Source: Streptomyces shenzhenensis (lineage in GTDB: Bacteria > Actinomycetota > Actinomycetes > Streptomycetales > Streptomycetaceae). From it: a stretch of 40,569 nucleotides of DNA. Numbering within the stretch: position 1 is the stretch's first letter; each line of letters starts with the position of its first letter. Location: NCBI RefSeq assembly GCF_021462265.1, contig NZ_JAJONF010000063.1, positions 1 to 40,569 of the forward strand. Direction: 5' to 3'. The notes beneath the pieces were generated by a model. That model saw nothing but the letters and a program-made list of their open reading frames with translations, was not told the origin of the DNA and did not search any database. Positions 33,206-40,569 of this stretch are shown here, in pieces. A program made the translations under genes and the position numbers.

Positions 33206-35478
33206 AGGTACTCCGTTCCGCTCTCCTTGAGGACGGCGGGGGAACCCGCCTCGACGATGCGCCCGTCGCGCATGACGACGACCTGGTCCGCCTCGTCCAT
33301 CACGGTCAGGCGGTGGGCTATGACGACGACGGTGATGCCCGCGTCCAGCAGCGCCCGCATGATGGATTCCTCGAGAGCCGGGTCGAGGGCGCTGGTCGCC
33401 TCGTCCAGGATGACCAGTTCGGGTTTCTTGGCCAGCGCCCGGGCCAGCACGATCCGCTGGCGTTGTCCGCCCGACAGCCCGTGGCCGCCGGGGGCGACGA
33501 GGGTGTTGTACCCCATCGGCATGGCTTCGATCTCCTCGTGGATGTGCGCCAGCCCGACCGCCGTGATCAGATCCGACTTGCTGATGTCGTCGCCGCCGAA
33601 GAGGATGTTGTCCCGGATGGTGCCGCCGAAGAGGTGCGCGTTCTGGTTGACGTAGCCGATGCGCCGCCGGTAGGTGGGCCGGTCGAGTTCGGCCAGGTCG
33701 GTGCCGTCGACGGTCAGGGTGCCGCCGGTGGGTGTGTACAGTCCGGCCAGCAGCATGCCGAGGGTGGACTTCCCGGAGCCCGAGCGGCCGATGATGGCCA
33801 TGAACTGCCCTGGTTCGAGTTCGAGACTGACGCCGTCGAGGGTGGGCCGCGGAGCTCCCGGATAGCGGAAGCCGACCGCCTCGGCCTTGATCCGGCCAGG
33901 CCTGGCCACGCCGGTCTCGGCGAAGGCGCCCCGCGGTTCGGGGGCCGCTCGCAGGACGTCGTCGAGTTTGGCGAGGGTGGGCCGGACCGCGGCCAGCTGG
34001 GAGCCGGCGTCGAAGAGGCCTTCCAGCGGGATGAACAGGGCGATCGTCAGTGTCATGAAGCCCATGGCCTCGCCGAGCGAGTAACGGTGGCTCAGGACCA
34101 GCCAGATCCCGGCGACCAGCACGATCAGGGGCGCGGCGAACTGCAGCGTGCGGCTGAGGGACGCGAACAGGGCGAGGTTGCGGCGGGCGCTCAGCCGCTT
34201 GTTGACCTCATGGACCAAGGTGTGCGACCAGCGCTCCACCGCCCGGCCGTCCATGCCGGCGGCCTTGAGAGTGGTGATGCTCTCCAGCATCTCCACCAGT
34301 TCCTCCTGGGCCTTGGTCTGGCGTTCGAGGACTTCTTGGCTCAGTCCGGTCTGCCGGCGCCAGGTCAGCACGAGGATGGCGGTCTGCACGACGACCAGCA
34401 CGGTGACGAGAAGCGACAGGAGCGGGTTCGCGACGGCAATGGCGATCAGATAGACGACGATGAGCAGGCTGTCGAAGACGGCCGAGACCGCGGTGAGGCT
34501 CAGGACCTGGACGAGCACGTTGCTGGTGCGGACCCGTAGCGCGAGATCACCGGAGTTGCGCACGGTGAAGAAGTCGTAGGGCAGGTCCGCCATATGCCCG
34601 ACGATGCCCAGGGTGAGCCGTTTCTCGATGACGGCCTGGCGCCTGGTGACCAGAAACGATCGCGCCACGGACAAGGAGAAATAGAGGACGACCAGACCGG
34701 CCAGGATGGCGCAGGCCGTCCACGCTCCGCCGGTGGACCGGTTGCCGAGGACGCGTTCGACCAGGAATCCGGCGGTGAGCGGCAGGGCGAGTTCGAAGGC
34801 CATGAGTCCGGCGGAGGAGGCGAGGATCAGCGCCAGTTCCCGGCCGCGCGGCAGAAACTGCCGCAGGCGGTGCCAGGGGCCGGGGAGCTGACTGCCGCGT
34901 CGGCGCCGGCCGGAGCCGGCTTCGAGCGGCCGCTCGAACTCCAGGGCCACGCCCGTGAAGGACTCGGCGACCGTTGCCATGGTGAGCCTGCGGCGTCCAT
35001 GGACAGGGTCGACGACATCCACATGGTCTTTGCCGGCTCCCTCCAGGACGACGAAGTGGTTGAAGTTCCAGAACAGGATCGAACCGGGGGACAGCCGGGC
35101 CAGGGCTTCCGTGCCGGCGCGTACCCCGCGGCCCTTGACGCCGTATTCACGGGCGATCTCCAGGAGGGTGCGGGCCGATGCGCCATTGCGCCCGGAACCC
35201 GCACGCGCGCGGACCTCGTCGAGGGACACGTCCACGCCATGGTGGCGCAGCACGGTCACGAGAGCGGCGGGACCGCAGTCGCTGACCTGGGTTTGGAAGC
35301 AGACCTGCAGCCGCGCTCCGCGTGTGCGTCGCCTGAACCGCTCGCGGACCGCCGTGATCCGCTCGGCTGCTCCCTTGGGCCGGGTCACGGCAGGAGCGTG
35401 ACCGAAGACCGGTCCAAGGCCATCGCTCCTGCGATGGTGTTCGAGCGCCTCGGCGTTGAAACGCGAATCGCCAGGCAT
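33193..35478 (-). CDS. C39-peptidase-containing ABC transporter (PCAT)
   Basis: A 761-aa bacteriocin-type exporter. The ATG with GGGAAGGGA just upstream is preferred to a GTG 24 bases earlier. An N-terminal C39 protease domain (about 55-190) has catalytic Cys68 in TQVSDCGPAAL, His141 in WNFNHFVVLEG and Asp157 in VDVVDPVHGRRRL. Six membrane helices follow (about 210-480), then the ATPase with Walker A GRSGSGKST, signature LSGGQRQR and Walker B LVILDEATSALD. Such proteins cut leader peptides after Gly-Gly and export the core. The 33-aa peptide encoded directly upstream ends its leader in VGG, so it is the obvious cargo. Confidence 0.95.
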   Translation of the reverse strand: MPGDSRFNAEALEHHRRSDGLGPVFGHAPAVTRPKGAAERITAVRERFRRRTRGARLQVCFQTQVSDCGPAALVTVLRHHGVDVSLDEVRARAGSGRNGASARTLLEIAREYGVKGRGVRAGTEALARLSPGSILFWNFNHFVVLEGAGKDHVDVVDPVHGRRRLTMATVAESFTGVALEFERPLEAGSGRRRRGSQLPGPWHRLRQFLPRGRELALILASSAGLMAFELALPLTAGFLVERVLGNRSTGGAWTACAILAGLVVLYFSLSVARSFLVTRRQAVIEKRLTLGIVGHMADLPYDFFTVRNSGDLALRVRTSNVLVQVLSLTAVSAVFDSLLIVVYLIAIAVANPLLSLLVTVLVVVQTAILVLTWRRQTGLSQEVLERQTKAQEELVEMLESITTLKAAGMDGRAVERWSHTLVHEVNKRLSARRNLALFASLSRTLQFAAPLIVLVAGIWLVLSHRYSLGEAMGFMTLTIALFIPLEGLFDAGSQLAAVRPTLAKLDDVLRAAPEPRGAFAETGVARPGRIKAEAVGFRYPGAPRPTLDGVSLELEPGQFMAIIGRSGSGKSTLGMLLAGLYTPTGGTLTVDGTDLAELDRPTYRRRIGYVNQNAHLFGGTIRDNILFGGDDISKSDLITAVGLAHIHEEIEAMPMGYNTLVAPGGHGLSGGQRQRIVLARALAKKPELVILDEATSALDPALEESIMRALLDAGITVVVIAHRLTVMDEADQVVVMRDGRIVEAGSPAVLKESGTEYLCLT

Positions 35479-35547
35479 GAGTCCCTTCCCGTTGTGAGTC
35501 ACTGGCCTGTCCGCCCGCGACAGGACGTCCGCACGTGAGCCGTCGGC

Positions 35548-35583
35548 CCGTCCGCCGAAGAAGCGCAGACCTTCGGCAGACGG
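35548..35583 (-). terminator. hairpin between precursor and transporter genes
   Basis: 13-base arms (35,548-35,560 and 35,571-35,583) around a 10-base loop; as minus-strand RNA all 13 pairs form, one as G-U. It starts 18 bases after the precursor stop codon. A leaky terminator or mRNA-stabilising stem here would let the precursor peptide be made in excess over the processing genes, a common device in ribosomal peptide operons. Confidence 0.7.
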
Positions 35584-35601
35584 ACCGCGGACTTCAGATC
35601 G

Positions 35602-35703
35602 TCAGATGACGCAGGTGAGGGAAATCCCGAACTGGCCGCCGACGATGTCGTCCAGCTCCTCTTCCGACAGGTCGGAAATGTCGATGTCGTCGAAGTTTTC
35701 CAT
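35602..35703 (-). CDS. ribosomal precursor peptide with double-glycine leader
   Basis: A 33-aa peptide beginning MENFDDIDISDLSEEELDDI and ending VGG plus QFGISLTCVI. The leader is strongly acidic, with the LSEEELDDIVGG pattern cut by C39 proteases after Gly-Gly. Cleavage would leave a ten-residue, hydrophobic core with one each of Ser, Thr and Cys and an N-terminal Gln. The ATG is chosen for the leader and for GAGAGAAG upstream; the frame stays open to 35,790 but lacks a good site. It is the first gene of the operon. No lanthipeptide, YcaO or radical SAM enzyme is encoded nearby, so its modification must differ from those classes. Confidence 0.8.
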   Translation of the reverse strand: MENFDDIDISDLSEEELDDIVGGQFGISLTCVI

Positions 35704-36313
35704 GACTTCTCTCTTTCGCAGGGGCTTCTTCGCATCCGTGGATCGGATTCTGTAACCAGAGAACGGTGTCGAGCCACACCAAGAAATCACCGAAAAGCGA
35801 TGCCCGGACGAAATCCACTACAGGCACCGAACCACCTGACGAAAGGAAGCACAGGGGATGTAATGCATTCACTTCACGTCCGGATGACCGAACGACTGAA
35901 CCATAGAGAGCATCATCCGATCAGTCAAGCCTCGATTCACCGCCCGCGTTATGCTCAATCCACACCGGCTACGAATTCCCGCCCGCCTGCACTGCGAACT
36001 GAATAGGGTGGGCAAGAAAGGAAAGGTTCCACATAAACGTCCACACTCATGGTCGCATGAAAATCGACCGGCAGAACGGCGGCCCGGAAAGACTAGTGGA
36101 TTCCCTAGATCTTCGAGTTCCCCGCCCCGTTCGGCCGCCGGGCACACGCACCTCCGGCCGTGGGACGCGGCCGAGGTCGGCAGGGCCGTGCCGACGGCCG
36201 CCGACAGGTCCCGGCCACTCGGGGGAACGCCGGCCGGCCCGCTCGGCCGGTCGCAATTGGCCCGGATGCGGCGCCCGTTGGCTCCCCGGCGATGCCAAGC
36301 GGAAACGCCCTGA
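35704..36313. other. intergenic region upstream of the precursor and glycyl-tRNA synthetase genes
   Basis: About 610 bases, relatively AT-rich between 35,740 and 36,115. It contains the minus-strand promoter at 35,900-35,928, a near-tandem pair GACCGAAC/GACTGAAC at 35,886-35,901, and a GGTCG-N9-CGACC inverted repeat at 36,051-36,069. No coding frame is convincing. Confidence 0.5.
35900..35928 (-). promoter_or_regulatory. consensus-like promoter of the precursor operon
   Basis: Minus strand: TTGACT (35,923-35,928), a 17-base spacer, TATGGT (35,900-35,905). This would start transcription near 35,893, about 190 bases ahead of the precursor ATG. The spacer begins within CTGATCG, the heptamer found doubled at the LuxR-gene promoter; TCGAGGC lies 11 bases before it. 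The good spacing supports a housekeeping sigma factor; SARP help is possible. Confidence 0.55.
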
Positions 36314-36321
36314 TTGGTAGA

Positions 36322-36372
36322 CTCCCGCAGGCCATGGTCTCCTGAGCCTCAGCCGGGAGATGCTCTGAGCAT
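36322..36372 (+). promoter_or_regulatory. structured leader of the glycyl-tRNA synthetase mRNA
   Basis: CTCCCG (36,322-36,327) can pair with CGGGAG (36,354-36,359), and directly after it ATGCTC-T-GAGCAT (36,360-36,372) can form a second stem. They lie 29-79 bases ahead of the start codon. The stems could affect translation. I cannot find a convincing T-box sequence, so regulation by uncharged tRNA-Gly is only a possibility. Confidence 0.3.
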
Positions 36373-36400
36373 GTGCGGTACCCGTGGAGGAATGATCTCG

Positions 36401-39400
36401 GTGTTGACGATGCAAGAAGCACTGCTGGTGCTGAACAAGTACTGGACCGAACACGGGTGTTTGGTCGTTCAGCCCATGAACACCGAGGTGGGTGCGGGCA
36501 CGCTCAACCCGGCTACGTTCCTGCGGGTCCAGGGACCGGAGCCGTGGCGTGTCGCATACGTGGAACCGAGCGTCCGGCCCGACGACTCACGTTACGGCGA
36601 GAACCCGAATCGGCTGCAGACCCACACGCAGTACCAGGTCATCCTCAAGCCCGAGCCCGGAAACGCGCAGGAGCTTTTCCTGGGCAGTCTGCAGGCACTG
36701 GGCATCGACACGGCGGCACATGACATTCGCTTCGTCGAGGACAACTGGGCCTCCCCGGCGCTGGGCGCCTGGGGGCTCGGCTGGGAAGTATGGCTCGATG
36801 GTCTGGAGATCACCCAGTTCACATACTTTCAGCAGGCAGGCGGCATCACCCTCGACCCGGTGTCCGTCGAGATCACCTACGGGATGGAACGCATCCTGAT
36901 GGCGCTCCAGGGCGTCAATCACTTCAAGGATCTCGAGTACGCGCCGGGTGTCACCTACGGCGAGGCGTTCGGCCAGGCCGAGTACGAGATGAGCCGTTAC
37001 TACCTCGACGAGGCCGATCTGGATACCCAGCGGAGCCTTTTCGAGGCCTACGCGGGCGAAGCACGCCGCATGCTCGACGCGCGACTGCCCGTCCCCGCGT
37101 ACTCCTTCGTCCTCAAGTGCTCGCACGCGTTCAACGTGCTCGACGCGCGGGGCGCCATCTCCACCACGGAGCGGGCACGTTCCTTCGCCCGGATGCGCGG
37201 GTTGGCCCACGAGGTCGCCGAGTTGTGGGTCGCGCGGCGCGAGGAACTCGGATTCCCCCTGGGCCGCGTGTCGAGCGGCGACTCCGCCCCGGCCGGCACC
37301 GCGGTGAGCGAGGCTCCGGAGCGGGCGGCGGCCGCGGAACCCGTGGAGGCCGAGCAGGACACGGTGGCCCCGCCGGCCGAACCGGGGCCGGCCACCCTCG
37401 TGGTCGAGATCGGCGTGGAGGAGATGCCGCCGGCCGAGGTCACCCGGACCGCGCAGGCGGTGCGCACCGCGTTGACGGAGAAACTGGGCGCGACCCGGCT
37501 GGGACACGGTGAGATCAGGGTCGACGCCAGCCCCCGACGCGTGGTGGCCACCGTCCTCGGCGTGGAACCCCGCGAGGCCGACTACGAGCAGACCGTGCGC
37601 GGGCCCCGGGTCTCGGCGGCGTTCGACGCGGAGGGAAACCCCACCAAGGCCGCCATCGGCTTCGCCAGGAGCAACGGCGCCGAACCGGCTGACCTCGGTC
37701 GCGTCACCGTCGGGGCCAACGAGCATGTCGCGCTCACCCGGCAGGTCGTCGGGCGCTCGGCCGAGGACGTCCTCTCCGCTCTCCTCTCGGAGGTCGTGAC
37801 CGGACTTCGCTCCGAGAAGAACATGCGGTGGAACGCGCCGCGGCTCTCCTTCACCCGTCCGATCCGCTGGATCATGGCTCTGCTGGGAGAGCGGGTCGTC
37901 CCTTTCACGGTGTCCAGCCTGACGTCGGGGCGTACGACGCAGGTTCACCGTGACGCGGTGCCTCCCACGGCGGAGGTGCCGACGGCCGACGGGTACCTGC
38001 CCTTTCTGAAGGAGCACGGAATCCTCGCGGACGCCGCGGAGCGGCGGCGCCTCGTGGTGGACGGCGCGGCACGGCTCGCCGAGGCCGTGGGCGGACACAT
38101 CCAGACGGATCAGTACGGCGCGCTGATCGACGAGATCACCAACCTGGTCGAGTCCCCCACCCCGATCCTCGGGAACTTCGACCCGAAGTACCTCACGCTG
38201 CCCGCGGACATCCTCGTCACCGTCATGCGCAAGCACCAGCGCTACCTTCCCGTGGTGGGCGCCGACGGCAGCATGCTGCCCCACTTCGTCGCGGTGGCCA
38301 ACGGAAGGTGCGACCACGACGTCGTCCGCCACGGCAACGAGGCGGTGCTGCGCGCCCGGTACGAGGACGCCTCCTTCTTCTGGAAGGCGGATCTGGAGAC
38401 CCCGCTGAGCGAGATGAGGGAGAAGACGCACCTCCTCACGTTCGAGGAGCGTCTCGGCTCCATGGCGGACCGCGCCGACCGCATCTCGGCCATCGCCCGC
38501 CGGCTGGCGGAGGTCATCGGCCTGTCCGGCACGGACCACGACGTCCTGGAACGGGCCGCGGCCCTGACCAAGTTCGACCTCGGCTCCCAGATGGTCACCG
38601 AACTGTCCAGCCTCGCGGGCATCATGGCGCGCGAGTACGCCGTGCGCGCGGGCGAGAGCCAGGGGGTGGCGCAGGCCCTCTACGAGAACGAACTGCCGCG
38701 TTTCGCCGGCGACGCGTTGCCCGAGACCCTGCCGGGGGCCCTGCTGGCCCTGGCGGACCGGCTCGATCTGCTGGTCGGGCTCTTCGCGATCGGGGCCGAA
38801 CCCACGGGCAGCTCGGACGCGTTCGGGCTGCGCCGCTCCGCGCTGGGCGTGGTCAACATCCTCCTCAGCAGGAGCGACCTGGCCGCGATCAGGCTCAGCC
38901 AGGCGCTGGCCGTCGCGGCGGAGCACCAGGCCGTCACGGTCGAGCAGAAGCATCTGGAGGACGCGGCCCAGTTCGTGCTGCGCCGCTTCGAGCAGCAGCT
39001 GATCGAGCTGGGGCACTCCACCACCGACGTCCGCGCGGTGCTGGTGCGCGGCGACTCGCCGCGGCTGGCCACGCGGACCCTGCAGGAGCTTGAAGGCCTG
39101 CAGGGTGACGACCGGTTCGCCACCGTTCTTGCGGCGTTCCAGCGGGTACGGCGCATCGTGCCGGCCGGGCTGGAGGCGGTGTACGACCCGGAGCAGCTCC
39201 ATGAGCCCGCCGAGCAGGCTCTGCACGCCGCCCTGGTCAAGTGCCGGCAGGTCCTCGACGGGGAGACCTCGCTCGTCCGCTTCAACGCGGAGACGGGCGA
39301 GCTGGTCGACGCGGTGAACATCTTCTTCGACAACGTCCTGGTGATGTCCGAGTACCCCGCGGTCCGGGCCAACAGGCTGGGCCTGCTCGCCGGAGTACGC

Positions 39401-39442
39401 GACCTCGCGGAGGGCATCGTGGACTGGGAGTCGCTGGTCTGA
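36401..39442 (+). CDS. glyQS: glycyl-tRNA synthetase, fused alpha-beta type
   Basis: A 1,013-aa fusion of the two subunits of the bacterial alpha2-beta2 glycyl-tRNA synthetase. Residues 1 to about 288 are the catalytic alpha part (MQEALLVLNKYWTEHGCLVV, RVAYVEPSVRPDDSRYGENP, QTHTQYQVILKP). An Ala/Glu/Pro-rich linker covers about 289-328. The tRNA-binding beta part follows (LVVEIGVEEMPPAE, RKHQRYLPV, LTKFDLGSQMVTELSSLAGI). The GTG at 36,401 with GGAGG ten bases upstream gives the usual start VLTMQEALL. Streptomyces normally relies on an unrelated alpha2-type enzyme, so this may be a second, possibly resistant, synthetase. Confidence 0.95.
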   Translation: MLTMQEALLVLNKYWTEHGCLVVQPMNTEVGAGTLNPATFLRVQGPEPWRVAYVEPSVRPDDSRYGENPNRLQTHTQYQVILKPEPGNAQELFLGSLQALGIDTAAHDIRFVEDNWASPALGAWGLGWEVWLDGLEITQFTYFQQAGGITLDPVSVEITYGMERILMALQGVNHFKDLEYAPGVTYGEAFGQAEYEMSRYYLDEADLDTQRSLFEAYAGEARRMLDARLPVPAYSFVLKCSHAFNVLDARGAISTTERARSFARMRGLAHEVAELWVARREELGFPLGRVSSGDSAPAGTAVSEAPERAAAAEPVEAEQDTVAPPAEPGPATLVVEIGVEEMPPAEVTRTAQAVRTALTEKLGATRLGHGEIRVDASPRRVVATVLGVEPREADYEQTVRGPRVSAAFDAEGNPTKAAIGFARSNGAEPADLGRVTVGANEHVALTRQVVGRSAEDVLSALLSEVVTGLRSEKNMRWNAPRLSFTRPIRWIMALLGERVVPFTVSSLTSGRTTQVHRDAVPPTAEVPTADGYLPFLKEHGILADAAERRRLVVDGAARLAEAVGGHIQTDQYGALIDEITNLVESPTPILGNFDPKYLTLPADILVTVMRKHQRYLPVVGADGSMLPHFVAVANGRCDHDVVRHGNEAVLRARYEDASFFWKADLETPLSEMREKTHLLTFEERLGSMADRADRISAIARRLAEVIGLSGTDHDVLERAAALTKFDLGSQMVTELSSLAGIMAREYAVRAGESQGVAQALYENELPRFAGDALPETLPGALLALADRLDLLVGLFAIGAEPTGSSDAFGLRRSALGVVNILLSRSDLAAIRLSQALAVAAEHQAVTVEQKHLEDAAQFVLRRFEQQLIELGHSTTDVRAVLVRGDSPRLATRTLQELEGLQGDDRFATVLAAFQRVRRIVPAGLEAVYDPEQLHEPAEQALHAALVKCRQVLDGETSLVRFNAETGELVDAVNIFFDNVLVMSEYPAVRANRLGLLAGVRDLAEGIVDWESLV

Positions 39443-39470
39443 GAGGTCCGGCCGACCACTGACGGTTCAT

Positions 39471-39498
39471 GAGCGGGTGCCCGTACGAGCACCCGCTC
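39471..39498 (+). terminator. hairpin terminator of the glycyl-tRNA synthetase gene
   Basis: Perfect 10-bp arms, GAGCGGGTGC (39,471-39,480) and its complement (39,489-39,498), around an 8-base loop, 29 bases after the stop codon. Confidence 0.8.
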
Positions 39499-39846
39499 GT
39501 GTGTCGGGTCGGTCACCCGCCACGGCTCCGCGCACCGGCCGGTCACGCGACCGGAGCGGTGTCCAGGGCACTTCGGCCGACACGGCGAGCACGTCGTGCC
39601 GGCCGTTCGCATGTCCTCCCCGGAGCCGGTCTCTCCTGCCCCGCAATCCCGGCGGCCTCACGTTGTATACGCATTTTCGAGGATGAACCGACGCGATTGA
39701 TAGGCTGGTTGCTGTCCGACCGCGGTCGGCTGGCCACCTCAGCGCACAGGCGATCGATCCAAGCGTGAACCGATCCCACGGTGAGTCCGTGCTCATGGTG
39801 GTGACGACGGCGTTCGGAGTGGTCGGGCAAGGAGGGCCTTGGCGAG
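39499..39846. other. upstream region of the terminal SARP gene
   Basis: About 350 bases without a credible gene. It is locally AT-richer around 39,660-39,720, the probable promoter zone, but no clear -35/-10 pair or 11-bp repeat could be fixed. A GGAGGG ribosome site at 39,831-39,836 serves the GTG at 39,847. Confidence 0.4.

Positions 39847-40569
<723 letters not shown>

Noticed and set aside
35602..35703. Interpretation of the precursor as a lanthipeptide
   Set aside because: No lanthionine synthetase or dehydratase gene lies in the window, although the leader resembles class II lanthipeptide leaders.
35800..36006. A second small precursor-like ORF upstream of the operon
   Set aside because: The plus-strand product has no leader pattern or double glycine, no ribosome site, and overlaps the predicted promoter.
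36587..39226. An 879-aa minus-strand open frame
   Set aside because: It is antisense to the glycyl-tRNA synthetase gene; its Arg/Gly/His-rich composition is that of a shadow frame.

Overview
The window looks like part of a Streptomyces chromosome. It has very high GC and strong third-position GC bias, many GTG starts, 1-4 nt start/stop overlaps within operons, several AfsR/SARP-type regulators and a serine/threonine kinase. All calls are read from the sequence and the supplied translations; no database search was run.

Region 1 (1-5,900) is mostly wreckage. It holds the tail of an ISAs1-type transposase, a frameshifted IS21-type istA without istB, a decayed short-chain dehydrogenase and the tail of an IS110-type transposase. 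Among these sit a small hypothetical gene and an intact reductase/SDR pair divergent from a TetR regulator. Region 2 (5,850-8,610) has a TetR regulator divergent from a peroxiredoxin-like gene, with two copies of an inverted repeat between them, followed by a truncated, frameshifted metal P-type ATPase.

Region 3 (8,680-17,290) is a zinc-homeostasis island: a Zur-like repressor, a small CxEPGCPP protein, a CobW-type GTPase, a WD40 protein, a ferredoxin-like protein and an ArsR/SmtB sensor with a complete alpha-5 metal site. A second ferredoxin-like gene on the opposite strand follows, then a Znu-type ABC transporter (binding protein, ATPase, two permeases) ending in a second Zur paralogue. Three Zur-box-like palindromes lie upstream of the two forward operons. 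The second Zur paralogue has lost its last conserved cysteine where an IS110-derived scrap joins it. Region 4 (17,390-25,300) holds a membrane Ser/Thr kinase, GH13 and carboxymuconolactone-decarboxylase remnants, a 978-aa AfsR-type regulator, a chimeric ORF, a dead IS5-type transposase and a 70-aa membrane peptide.

Region 5 (25,360-35,930, minus strand) is the most interesting part. A 33-aa precursor peptide has a double-glycine leader and the 10-residue core QFGISLTCVI. It is followed by a C39-peptidase ABC transporter, a stand-alone condensation-domain protein, an acyl carrier protein, two adenylate-forming enzymes (one FAAL-like) and a JmjC/cupin oxygenase. Beyond these lie a LuxR-type and a SARP regulator. 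No lanthionine synthetase, YcaO or radical SAM gene is present. The simplest reading is a ribosomal peptide that is cut and exported by the C39 transporter and decorated, perhaps N-acylated, by NRPS-like parts, then hydroxylated. Two promoters, ahead of the LuxR gene and the 70-aa peptide, share an 11-bp-periodic heptamer repeat set 8 bp from a -10 element, as expected for SARP control.

Region 6 (36,300-40,569) has a fused alpha-beta glycyl-tRNA synthetase, unusual for Streptomyces, with a strong terminator, and the start of another AfsR/SARP gene that runs off the window.
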